A stretch of 64,000 nt of DNA. Origin: Paramecium sonneborni (Eukaryota > Ciliophora > Oligohymenophorea > Peniculida > Parameciidae). This document shows positions 36,529-48,400 of the stretch, in pieces. The stretch lies in the NCBI GenBank assembly GCA_905182985.1, contig CAJJDN010000075.1:372038-436037 (forward strand), written 5' to 3'. A program made the position numbers and the translations under genes. Each line of letters starts with the position of its first letter. The stretch's first letter is position 1. Below the pieces are notes generated by a model that was given only the letters and a program-made list of their open reading frames with translations, made no database searches and was not told where the DNA came from.

Positions 36529-37738
36529 ATGAGTTTTCCTTTTAATCCATCTCCCTCATACTCATTCAATATTGCTAAAAAGTACCAATACTTTAAATAC
36601 TTAGAATTCAATCCCATTTTTTATTACCTTAAATAAGTATGGGACCAGGTTAATATAATCCTCAGATTGATAAAAAAGGTGGAACACTAAATTTTGGATC
36701 ATACAGTTAACGAAAAATGCTATTGGCTCAGGATTCTTTTACTCCTGGACCTCTTCATTATACTATAAATACACATAGAAGTTAAGGTGTTTCATTTCCC
36801 AATTCAAAAAAAGCTTAAAAGGAACCAACACTTAGTCCTGGGCCAGGGTATTTTTAAACAAAATTAGGCAATATTTACCAGTAGATGAACCTCATAGTAG
36901 AGTTGGAGGATCTATTTCTAGAACATCAAGAAATAACAACTTTGATAATAAAATTCCAGGAGCTGGTCATTATCCAATTAAATCAACATTAAATAGTCTA
37001 GGCTTTAAATTTAAATAATTACATAAAAGAGCTAAAACAGATCATATGAGTCCTGGTCCTGGATCCTATTCAATCTTGAAAGAAACTATGAATCATGGTG
37101 TCAAAATGCATAATTCTAAAAGAACTTGGTCTTATATTCTAAAAACAGAAACTCCTGGTCCAGGAACTTATTAAAGTGAAAGTTTCATTCAAAATAGAGC
37201 TTCATCAAAACATTCAATAACATCTTCAAAAGAATAATCAAAAATATTAAATAAATGTTATTCTTAACATGAATCGAAAATGTCTAATAAGAATGCCACT
37301 TAAACTTAATCTAAAGGTAATCTTGATTCAAATGGAACATTAACAACAAGATAAAAATTCAAGTCTAATCATTCAAGTTAATAATAAAACATTAGTGATG
37401 CATATAATAGATTAAGGGAATATGGTAAATTAAAAGTAACTTTTACAAAATAAGTGAGAAAAGAAGAATTTCTAGATGAATTTTCAACTCCTCTTCCAAG
37501 AAAAATGAATAGATCTCCAGGTCCTGCTATTTATGCTGATATTAAATTCAAACCTAATACTAAATTAGGATTTGTGCCAGCATCAAAAAAAGGTGAAGTA
37601 TTTAAACCAAAAGAAGGACCTGGGGTTGGTGAGTATTCTAAAATTATTCCTTTTGGTAAGATTTACAATAAACATAAAACACCAAAGAGATAATTTTTTA
37701 AATTTAAAGATCTTAATTAATTTGATTTTGAATAATGA
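36529..37738 (+). CDS. SHIPPO/STPG-repeat protein (ODF3/STPG-like)
   Basis: About 385 aa with repeated Pro-Gly-Pro-x-x-Tyr motifs: SMGPGQYNP, FTPGPLHYT, LSPGPGQYLP, GAGHYP, MSPGPGSYSI, TPGPGTYQ, RSPGPAIYAD and EGPGVGEYSK. Such proteins bind inside ciliary doublet microtubules or sperm tails in other eukaryotes (family knowledge). It starts MSFPFNPSPSYSFNIAKK. A 23-nt intron (about 36581-36603) then reaches IQSHFLLPQISMGPG, and a 20-nt intron near 36850 restores the LSPGPGQY frame. Axonemal or cortical microtubule localisation is inferred. Confidence 0.85.
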
Positions 37739-37773
37739 CTATTTGTATATTAATATATTAATTGATTTAATTA

Positions 37774-38323
37774 ATGTAAGCCTAAGTTCAATTAAAATGG
37801 AGTGATTTATAAAAGGATGATAACATTCTTCAAAATTATGATTAATGTAAACATATATAAATTTATAATTAAGAACCTAAATTAGCATATTTAGAAGAGA
37901 ATGTAAAAAAAGTGAACAAAGTAAGATTCATCATAGGTTCTTCATAAACTCTTAAAGTGATGATTGGTATATGTGATAAGAAGATTCGTTAATAAAGAGG
38001 AATGATATTTTAGGATAAATCATTTGTAGGACATGGTACTTACTTACTCTATTCTGTGAATTCTTATAATTCATGTAATAAGTTAAATATGTAAAGTCTT
38101 GTTTAGTCATTGGGATTTGGAAGTAAATTATAATGAAGGTGGATTTGTAATGAAAAAAGATGATTAGATTGAAGTTTCATTTAACTTAGATAATAGAATC
38201 TTAAAAATAACAGATGTTAATAAAACAGAAAGAAGTGTAGAGTTTTAAACTGAACATCATAATATGGAAGATCTTCACTTATGTGTGGTAATAATTGATG
38301 GGGATGTGTAATTTTATTAATGA
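37774..38323 (+). CDS. SPRY-domain protein
   Basis: About 174 aa, essentially one domain: VNKVRFIIGSSQTLKVMIGI, then KSFVGHGTYLLYS, then after a 25-nt GTTAAA...TAG intron HWDLEVNYNEGGFVMKKDD and IEVSFNLDNRILKITDVN, the order of strands in SPRY ('G.......gD.i.v.lD...g.l.f..n'). It starts MQAQVQLKWSDLQKDDN. It ends nine bases before the stop of the convergent kinase gene. A protein-interaction module; the partner is unknown. Confidence 0.7.
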
Positions 38324-38332
38324 TTAATTATT

Positions 38333-39771
38333 TCATTATTTTTAAGTATCTATGAAATTTGTATCTGCATATGAATCTCTTTTAACACAACCTAATGCCA
38401 CTAACAATTTTTGCATGAAAGATTCATTTTTTTATTTGACTGTTTATGATCTTATTTCCTTTTTTTAAGAATCAGAATGTCTACTACGACGATATTATTA
38501 TTTGAAATCTTAAACAGAATTATCAGTTTGAGTTTAAAGTGTTATATTTTATCTAATGAAAGATTATTGAGAAGTAGCTGTAGATTTAGAGAAATATTAA
38601 TTTTCTTAATATAAATTACTTCCATGAACTCTTACTCTATTTTAAGTATTTTATAATTTATCCAATTCAAATTCATTTTTATTGAGCCATCTATGATTCA
38701 GAATTTATTTCATAGTAAATCTATCTTTTTATTTATATTTAATTAGACCAGTAATTAGATCTTTAACATCTGAACTCAAATTATTATCAAGAATGGTGTA
38801 ATTTATCTTAACAATATTATTACATTTCTCAATATCATTCTTTCCTTTGAATGGTGCTTCACCATGTAATAATTCATATAATAAAATTCCTAAGCACCAT
38901 ATATCTAAAGTATGATCATGTGGTCTATCTTCAATCATTTCAGGAGCCATATAATCTATAGTTCCACAGAATGTACTTCTCTTTTTTGAACCTAAATTTT
39001 CAGCTGACCAACCAAAATCACAAATCTTTACATTATCACCAATATCTAATAATATATTTTCAGGCTATATAATTATTTATACAAAGTTACTTTAAGATCT
39101 CTATGAATGATATTTTATTAATGTAAATAATCTATTCCTAAACAAGTTTATTTAAAAAATTTCAATGCTTCATTTTCATTTAATCTTCCTCTTCTTTTTA
39201 ATAATTAAAATAGTGAACCATGTTCTGCATATTCTAAAATTAGATAAACTTTATCTTTATCTTCAAAATAATGGAACAATTATGTAATATTTGGATGATT
39301 CAATTTTCTTTGTATTCGAATCTCTCTTTTTAAGTTTTCAATTGAACAATACTCGAAAATATCTTTCTTATTCATCTAAATTTCATAATCAAATATACAA
39401 TCTTCATTGCATGTAACTATCCATTAGTTTTATCTTTTACTAATCTAACTGCTCCAAAACTACCTTTTCCAAGTTATGGATAATCATATATAAGTTCAAA
39501 CTCTTCTGGACTTCTTTTCATTTATCTTAAGGTTGATACTTTATCACTATAAGCAATTTCCTATGAATTTAACATGTTTTAAGGTATACATTAGTTTTTA
39601 TGTCCAGATGTCCTTACATAATAACTCAATTTACCAATCAATATCTCTACATCTTTAAGAACAATAATAAGCATGTTTACAAAAGGGACAATTAACTCTA
39701 TATTTTGGTATTGGAACCATTTAAGTGGAAGTCAAATTATATTGACAATATCGTGAACTGCAAACGTTCAT
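38333..39771 (-). CDS. MYND zinc finger fused to an Aurora-like protein kinase
   Basis: Residues 1-54 form a MYND-type finger: CSSRYC, then NCPFCKHAYYCSQRCRDIDW, then HKNQC. The kinase follows: LGKGSFGAVRLVKDKTNG (P-loop), HAMKI (Lys), LKREIRIQRKLNHPNI, IIHRDLKPENILL, KICDFGWSAE and the T-loop RSTFCGTIDYMAPEM. The DFGWS plus TFCGTxDYxxPEM signature is Aurora-type. About 440 aa, with a Gln/Ser-rich tail of about 110 aa. Introns: 22 nt splitting the MYND finger (about 39629-39650), 23 nt near 39380 and 26 nt near 39065. One continuous frame links finger and kinase. Catalytic residues are intact, so an active kinase is expected. Confidence 0.88.
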
Positions 39772-39809
39772 CAAAATAATATATAAATAATATATAATAT
39801 TCTTAATAA

Positions 39810-40812
39810 ATGTAGAAGTATAGAAAATCAACAAGTTCACCTATTTTCAAATCATAGAGTTTACCAATAATAAATGAATTAAAATTTGCAATGAGAACCA
39901 GAGCAGGAAGTGATTAATAGCATTCAGTGAAAATAAATTAAGACAGTTTTATTGCATGTAGATTGTAAAATATATAATAATAATAGTAATGGTTATTAAT
40001 TTTTTGCAATTTGTGATGGTCATGGTTAAAATGGACATCTTGTTTCATAATATTTAAAAAAAAACATTCCAAGTATAAATTATGAGAATTAGTTATTTTA
40101 AGGAATTATTTAAAGGACATGTCATTGAATTCAGAAGGTATAAATTAAGCTATAATTCGTTCATTCCTTAAAATTAATAAAGATTTATTTTAGAGTAATA
40201 TTGATACTAATTTGGCTGGATCTACTATTGTATCAATATTAATAAAAGATTAACAAGTAGATCTACTTATTATTAAATAGATATTCTGTTCAAATGTAGG
40301 TGATTCAAGAGCTATTATTTGTTAAAAAGTTAATACTTGGATGGCTATATAAATTAGTGTAGATCATAAACCAAATAATTAAAAAGAAAGAGCTAGAATT
40401 TTACATGCTGATGGTAGAATATCTTAAAGAAAGAATTCAGATGGATATCCTACTGGTCCTGAAAGAGTATATTTAGCATATTCAGATACTCCTGGATTAG
40501 CAATGACAAGAAGTTTTGGAGATAAAATTGCATCTAAAGTTGGAGTTATTGCAGAACCAGGTATTATTCATTATATTAAATAAAGAGATATTAGAATTTA
40601 AAATAACTAAAGCTCATAAGTTTATAGTAATTGCTTCTGATGGTGTTTGGGATTAATTGACTAATGATGAAGTTATGGATTTGATATTACCTTATTTTAA
40701 AGATAAGTAAATTGAATTGGCTACTGAAAGAGTTGTAAGAGAAGCATTTAATAGATGGAAATAATATTCTATTTTGAGAGATGATATAACTTGTATTGTA
40801 ATATTTTTATGA
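39810..40812 (+). CDS. PP2C-family protein phosphatase
   Basis: Metal-dependent Ser/Thr phosphatase (family knowledge). About 295 aa. Motifs in order: QDSFIAC, FFAICDGHGQNGHLV (metal-binding DG), SGxT-like LAGSTIV, CSNVGDSRAI, VDHKPNNQKERARI, LAMTRSFGD, IASDGVWDQLTNDE and DDITCIVI. All expected acidic residues are present. Introns: 22 nt near 39969, 20 nt near 40071, 24 nt near 40257 (multiple of three without stop) and 25 nt near 40560. It is divergent from the MYND-Aurora kinase gene with 38 bp between start codons; a kinase-phosphatase pairing may be coincidence. Confidence 0.92.
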
Positions 40813-40850
40813 TTTGATATTAAATAATTTTAATATATTAGTTAAACCAT

Positions 40851-42197
40851 ATGTTTAACTTTCTATTCAATATCATCTTACTTATAGAATTATCAAAAAA
40901 TGAAATTACTGTTGATTTTAATGAAGATAATACATGGGAAAGTAACTTAGATACTTCAAGTCATTCTACTTTTAAAGTTTAAAAGTTATTGACAAAATAT
41001 TGCTATGTTAGAATATCATTAACAACTAATGATCCTAGTTTTTTATTAATTGCTGATTACAAACAATTACCAAAAACAAACTTAACTTCTAAATATAAAT
41101 AAGGAGAAAAAATAGATAGAATAAGGTAAGCATTATTCTCTATAAAGTCAACTTGAAAATAGGAAATCTAGATTTCTAAAATTGAAAGCAACACAAGAAG
41201 TTATTTATATAACTACTTTAGCTGATTACTCATTAAATAGTTATAATATTTATATAACTGCAAGTAATGAAGAACTTTGTGATAACTCATGTTTTACTAA
41301 TGGAGTTTGTGAGGTAAAAATATATTATTTTAAGAATGACGGATGCAATTGTTAAAGTTCTTTTATTGGAAATGATTGCCATTAAAAATCCTAAGAATTA
41401 TATTCAGAAACTACATACAAAATTTATTTTGAGCAAAATTAATCTATTAAGTTCTTTTCAATAGACTTGAATCATTTAATTAATTAAATGTTAAGACTTG
41501 ATTTTTAAGTAATTTTAATATCAAAATTATTTAGACTGATTGTATAAATTGTTTAACAATTATCATTTACAAAACTAAGGCTCTTTTGCAATCAGATAAT
41601 TTTACAAATGATAATTATTTATAAACATTTTAAATTTAGAATGGATAGATAGCTATTATAACTTAGATTCCATACACTTTGTCAACAATTTCATAACAAA
41701 TTTTAAACTTTGCAGTATTAAATAAATATTCTAATTTTTAATCTACTTCTTTATAAATTAGATTTAATTAAGACTCTTAAGATATTAATAACAATCAATA
41801 AGAAAAAAATGAATAAAATAAACAAATTTATATTATCGTTCCAGTTGGAACAATAATAATATTAATTATCATCATATTTTTTATTTTAAAATTAAGAAAA
41901 AGGTTAAGGATTGATATTTAACCAAATCCCTCTAATTAATTAGAATAAAATCCATATATATAAACTCTTAATCATTAAGGATAAAGAAATATACATTTAT
42001 AAGAAAAAGATGATAGTTGCCCTATTTGCATGTAGGAAATTGATCTAAACTAATTTGTAATTAAGCTTAATTGCTCGTATATATAAATTATCTAATTTAG
42101 TCATTAATTTCATAAGGCATGTATTTAGAGTTATACTCAAAATAGCAAAATTTGCCCACATTGCAGAAAACCATTTCATAAAAATGAAATTTACTGA
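40851..42197 (+). CDS. Secretory-pathway EGF-like, TM and RING-H2 protein (paralogue 1)
   Basis: About 410 aa. Hydrophobic start (MFNLLFN-like signal, FLFNIILLIEL), a luminal region of about 300 aa with an EGF-like module (CDNSCFTNGVCE ... DGCNCQSSFIGNDC), one TM helix (IYIIVPVGTIIILIIIIFF), then a cytosolic RING-H2: CPICMQEIDLNQFVIKLNCS, HQFHKAC and CPHCRKPF. All eight zinc ligands are seen. Likely an endomembrane E3 ubiquitin ligase. Introns: 22 nt near 41125, 21 nt near 41311, 26 nt near 41511 and 24 nt near 42078. Tandem with a paralogue 113 bp downstream. Confidence 0.82.
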
Positions 42198-42310
42198 TCT
42201 TATTTTCATTTCATTTTTATATTGAAATATTTTGCATAAAAAATAAAAAAATTCTTCAATTTAATAAAACAAAATAAAGTTACGTAAAATAAGTATTAAA
42301 GTAATTATAA

Positions 42311-43698
42311 ATGATTTATGCTCTTATTCTAGTCTAATTCCAACTATCCTTTACAATTGATGTTATATTTAATGAAAATTCAACATGGATAGGAGAGTTT
42401 ATAACCTCATCTAATATTACTTATTTAATTACACCAAATGGAAATGGGTAGGTCCAATACTATTACTATATTTAAGTTTAACTAGATTTCATAAATCCTA
42501 AATTTATGCTATTAGCTCAAAAGTAACAACCGGTTTCAAATCCCTTTTCTCCTTTCCTTATAGATGGATATAATGTTGATGCAACAAAGTAAATAATTCA
42601 TATTTTTGTTATAGTCAATATTAAAACTAACTTATTAGATTTCTCAAAATATCATCTATTAGTGATAACATTTATATTTCAACTATTGGTAATGTTGAAG
42701 GTCAAAAGTTCAAGATTAAAATTCTCAAAACTTAGAATTCTAAAATCTGCTAAAATGATTGCTCAGAATAAGGAATTTGTGAGGTATTATAAAAACTATT
42801 TTAGGAACAAGGATGCTAATGTAATTTAAATTATATAGGAATTGATTGTAGTTACAAAGCTACTCCTATAATTGATGGACAATATTTAAAAGATAATTTT
42901 AATGGAGACATATACATTGCTTTTTTATATTTAAATATTTCTATGTATTAAGGTAAGCAATTGATTCTAAAATTTAAAGTAATCTATCACTTTTTAACAA
43001 TAGACAAATCATTACTATGGCTTCTAAATTCTATTTTATAAGACCTCTGCCATCATTTATCCTAAAGATGAATTTATCTAAAACCCAAATTTATGTGATA
43101 CATTTCAAGTTAATAAATATCAAGATTTAGAATTACTTCTTATAATACCTGAATCTGTAAAATAAAATTAAAATTTTAATTTTGCAGTTAAATCTATTTA
43201 TCCTTACTTTTAATTGCTAGATTTATTTATTAATTTAGAAGAGTACTCTTAAGAAGATGATGATAAATATAATTCTATTATAATCATCACTACAACTGTT
43301 AGTTCTTTTTGCTTTGTCCTACTTTTAGTTTTTTGTGGTTATAAATATTACTCAAAATAATAACCACAAATACCTATAAACCCAGCAGCATTGGAAAATC
43401 GTCCTATTGAAAATTTCAATCAATAAATTGAACTATAAGAAAATTAGTAGAAAAATGGTTTATTTTTACCTTGTTAAAAAGAAATCAATGCAGAAGAATA
43501 TTGTTCTATTTGCTTAGAAAATTTTAATTTACCATAAAATATTAGATAAACTAGATGCCAGTAAAATATTTGTTTATTTTTAGTCATAATTTTCATGCAG
43601 AATGTATAAATTTATGGTTAGAAAAAGCCAAAAATGAATGTCCTATATGTAGATAATAACTTGAAATTAAATAAGATCATCAAGTATTGAGGACTTGA
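42311..43698 (+). CDS. Secretory-pathway EGF-like, TM and RING-H2 protein (paralogue 2)
   Basis: Same layout as its neighbour: signal-like start MIYALILVQFQLSFTIDVIF, an ENSTW block matching the neighbour's EDNTW, an EGF-like module (CQNDCSEQGICE ... GCQCNLNYIGIDC), one TM helix (NSIIIITTTVSSFCFVLLL), then RING-H2 YCSICLENFNLPQN, CHHNFHAEC and CPICRQQLE. A 23-nt intron near 43562 joins the zinc ligands. About 435 aa; other luminal introns are less certain. Likely a tandem duplicate, now well diverged. Predicted membrane-bound E3 ligase. Confidence 0.8.
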
Positions 43699-43794
43699 AG
43701 AAATTAATAGATATTGGTTAAACGATTATAATGTTTTTTATATATTAAAATAATATCTTTTTTTATTATTTAATATTTATAGGATAAAAGATAT

Positions 43795-45413
43795 TCATTA
43801 TCTCCTATCAAATTTTTCTAATTTTGCTTCTTTTTCTTTAAATTCTCTTCTATCTTTTTCATATTATTTTTCATTTAATATTTAACATTCTTAAAATTCT
43901 CCAACTTTGGATAACTTATTTAATATCTATTTCAGATCATATTCTTAATTGAATTCAATATAAATATATTTATAATGAATAATTCTATAGGCTGATAAAT
44001 CATATTATTGCTTTAAAGCATTTATAATGTTTTCAAAAGATGATTTTTAAAATTATATTTTTTAATTTTTTTAAATTTATTAATTTTTACGTTCATCATC
44101 TGGAAATTTAATATAAATGATATATTTTTAAGTTATTTTAATATCTTCAGCAGTATTCAAATTAATATTATAATTACTTTTAAATTAATTTAATTTGTTT
44201 TTTTGATTTTATAATTCTATTTATGTTAAATCTTTTGTCAAATTTAGAAATATAAATCCTGTCATATAAGCATCAAAACCAGCTGTATGATATGAGCTTT
44301 AATCTAGATTAGCTTCAATTTAAATATAATTCATATTATTTTTGATAAATTCTGCTAAATTTTCAACAGATGTTGAAGTTTCAAATTTTCCTCTAATTTT
44401 TTCTAAAGATTAAGCTGATTAAATGATATATTTAGTATCATAAATTGGAGGCCAATTTCTAATAATATCTTCTTTGAATTCTTCCCAAGATATTGGAGGA
44501 CATTAAACAAAATGACTATAACAAAAGATAACATCTGCAAAACAATTATGTCCTACCATATGCTTTTTAGAATTTAAAATGCAATCCCAAATTTAATAAA
44601 ATCCAATCTTTGTTTAAAATCTATTAGTTTTTAATAATTATCTTTCTTCATTTTTTGCTTATTTTTCTGCATTTGTTAATTTAGTAATTTTCATTTCTCC
44701 TTTTAATAAAGATTCTCCAATCATATTTTTTTAATAAGCTTCTAAATAAGTATATATAATTTTCCTTTAATATCCATTAGCTGTTTCTATTGTAGTTTAT
44801 TTATCATCTGATTTATGAAACTTTTCTAATTTATCAATTAAATCTTATATCTAAAGAATAAATTAATTTATTACAGTTTTTTTATCTGCTGCTTTAACAT
44901 CATCTAAAATCTTTTCAAATTATTCTTTTAATTCTTCTTAATCTATTTATTAGAAATCTTTATGATAATCATCTTGAAGTTTTTAATATTGTCCTCTATT
45001 TAAATAACCTATTCCTTTATTAATCCATCTATTCCAATCCATTCCATGTTCACTATTAAAAAACATAGCTCCTACTTATAAACCTACGAAATCATCTAAA
45101 CTAATAATCATTTATATTTTCTACTCTTAAGGAAATAAAAAAAATGTATAAGGAAAAGCAACATATCCTTTTTAGTTTTTGATAAATATACACAATCCAA
45201 ATTGAACAATATTATATTTCATACTTACTTTTCGTGCCTATATGTCATTAAAAATACCTTTAAATATCTTTCAAATGGTAATTCTTCAAAAGTATCTTAA
45301 TAATCACCCTTAATCCCAGTTAATTCAAGATCAAAACCTATAAAATCACAAACTTTTATCTGCTCCATTATTGTTTGTTTGTTTTACTCAAAATTATCAA
45401 GGTCGATAAACAT
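43795..45413 (-). CDS. PARN: PARN/CAF1-type poly(A) ribonuclease-like protein
   Basis: DEDD exonuclease that shortens mRNA poly(A) tails (family knowledge). The first acidic pair lies in VCDFIGFDLELTGI. Then come RYLK, QFGLCIF, DWNRWINKG, MVGHNCFADVIFCYSHF (the PARN 'GHN...D' block) and SSYHTAGFDAYMTGFIF (PARN 'HEAGYDAYITG'). The catalytic set DxE, D, H..D is therefore present. About 510 aa. The C-terminus is basic and charged, and a short RNA-binding-like region (IIYIKFPDDER) follows the nuclease. An N-terminal intron near 45222-45260 was placed only approximately. Alternative: the related PNLDC1/TOE1 branch. Confidence 0.85.
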
Positions 45414-45449
45414 TTTTTATATATATTTACTATTATTAATTATATGAAA

Positions 45450-48400
45450 TCATTTCTTAAACAATATCTAAACAATACCCTTTTTTTTATCAGCTGGTTT
45501 TAAAGCCAATTCATCTAAGATTTCTTCTTTTTCTTTTTCTGAAAATTCTAAAAATTAAAACAATGTTATAAGTATTGCTTCTGCTAAATCAAATTTTTAT
45601 GTTTTTGGACCACAAGCAGTAAGAAACTTTTTTAAACAATCTCTTAAATGAGCCTTAGCATGAACAGCTTAAGGATCAACAGATGTCTTTTACATAGCCA
45701 TCATTTTATGTTTATACTATAATATATCTTTCATTTACATCTCTAGCCAAATTATTTAATTGTACCATTTACTCCTCTTTTGCAGCTATTCTTTCTAATA
45801 AAATTTAAAATTTTGCTATTATTTTTACATTTTCTTCATTTGCTGCTTCCAATTTACATTTCAATATATTAACTTCTTCTGTATGTGAAAGTTATTTATT
45901 ATAATTAGAATTCTAATTAATTATTTTTTAAATTACTTCTTTTTTATTTTTATCATTATTAACTATTGCAGATATCTCTAAGTCTTCAATAAATCCACTA
46001 ATATCATTTTAATTAATTTCTGGTTAATCTTCATTTGATGGAAGACTTAAATCTTCATTATTTTGTTCTTTTATATTACTCAAGGCTGTTTTTATTGGCA
46101 ATTTAGCTTTCATCAACTAAATATCTTTTTAATAAGCCAATAAATTATTTTATTCTTATTAAGTTAATTTAAGCTATATATATATTTTTAATATATACAT
46201 AATTTTAAGCATAAAAAGCAGCTGGTTAATTTCTTAAATATTCATCCATTAATGATTAAAGGCATTAATAGTAAATAAACTTTCTCTCACATTACTTTTC
46301 ATGTTAAGATTTAAATTATCGTAAATAATCGAGTATATTTTCTTAATTAAATAATGCTTTTATTTCATTTAAAATAGAAGAACTTTAAATTTATGATGCT
46401 TAAATTTTATTCATTTAAACTATTTATACTTCAATCTCATTCTTTAATGCTATAATCTCAGAATCTTTTTTATCTAATAATCCATTAATCTCATTTACAT
46501 TATTTTAATTCTCTCTTTTTAAAACATCATTTTAAAACTTTTCTATTTCACATTTTAACTCCAAGATTTCGGTATTTTTTTCTTCAATTTATTTTATTAA
46601 TTAATTTTCTTTTATAATTTACTGATTTTTTATCATTTCTAACTCTCTTTATAATGTTAAAATTTCTGGATCTTTCTAAGATGATTATTTAGTTGATTCA
46701 TTATCCTTCTTATTTTATATACTGTTCTCTTAATCTTTTAAAAATTCAATTTCATTTTACAATGTTAAAATTTCTGCATCTTTATAATCAAATAATTTCA
46801 TAGCTTCTATTTCTCTTTTACTATAACCAGCTATATCTATATCTTTTATAATTAAAGTTTTTTTCATTTCATCAACTTATCTTCTTAAAGCAGAAATTTA
46901 AGAATTTAAATTCTCAATTTATTAATTTAGTTTTTTTTGTTCTTTTAATAATAAGGTTTCTGCATCTTTTAACTATTAATCTAATTACTAATTTTATTAT
47001 TCCTTTTATAATAATTTTTAATTCAAATGTACTAATTAATTATTAAGCTCGATTTTTTAATTATTTATCTATTATCTATTTTCAATTTCTTATTATAATT
47101 CTAATTTTAATTATTTTATGTCTTATTATTAAAAATCTGTTTATAGTGATAACTAATTATTTTATTATTTAACTTTTTCATAGTCAATTTTTTATTATGC
47201 AATTTATTCATCATGATCTTAAACAAGTTAATTATTTTACTACAATAACTTTTGCTCTTATGCTTAACTCTCTTATATAGATAGCATTATTTGATTTTAT
47301 TTACCTTTCAAATCATTTTCTAATTATTATATTGTTTATTATAAATGATTTATTTACTCTTGTAATGAGACTATAAGTCTATTTTAAGCTTAATCTGCTT
47401 CAATTTTATTTGTTATTTAAACTTAGTTCTCTACTAACTCTTTATTATTTTTTTCCAATTCTAAAATCTCATTTTTTAATGCATTTGTTTTTTCTAACAA
47501 TTCTTAATGCTCCTTATTTAATTAATTAAAATTTTGAGTTAATTGATTTATTTATAATTACAACTTCTTATTACTTTACTCTAATTCTTAGTTTTAATGT
47601 TACTATAAATTTAACTCTTTTTAAATTAACTAGGTATATTATGTTCTTTCTTGAATTTAACTCTCAAAAATAGTTATTTAGGATTACAATTACTAAATCT
47701 TATTGGTGCATTTTTCTATTTCTTTCATCTGATTTTAATATTTATTTTCCTTTTCAATTAATTCTTAATTTTTATTCTTAATATTTAAATCTAATCCATT
47801 TATTATATCAATATTATTTGTTATAATAATTTCTTTAGCTTCTAAATTCTTCTCCAAATTAATTTTTAGGTCTTTTAAATGATTATTATCATTTTTTATT
47901 TATTTAATTTCAATTGTTTATTAATCTATTTAGTCTGATTTTTCTTTAATTTCATTTATTAAGTTAGAACATTTTCCTTATTCTTAACTTAATAACTATT
48001 ACAATTCATTAATCTTAGATTCTTTTGCTAATTAATTTTACTCTAATTCTGTTATCCTATTTTATAAATCTTAATTTTATTATTTATTATTTAAAAGTTC
48101 TTAGTTTAAATTTTGACATTTTAAATTTTAATCTTAATTTTCTTGTTACTCATGTTTTAGTTGTTAGTTTAAATTTTCTATTTAAACTTAAGAATTATTA
48201 ATATCTTATTCTTGAATCTAATTTTATAAAAGTAATGTTTAAAGCTCTATAGTCTTTTCATTAAGTTCATTTTGTAAATTTGATATCTTGAATTCTTGTT
48301 ACTATACTTATTAACTTTATTTTTCAATTTGGCTTTAAATTTATTATTATGATTAACTCTCTAAAACTTTTAATTATTGATTAAGAATTTGATATTTTTA

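Noticed and set aside
37572..37805. 77-codon ORF overlapping the SHIPPO gene
   Set aside because: Out of frame with the SHIPPO repeats and only open by chance.
39771..39810. Functional kinase-phosphatase bidirectional unit
   Set aside because: Divergent genes with tiny spacing occur all over this window, so proximity alone is not evidence of a shared pathway.
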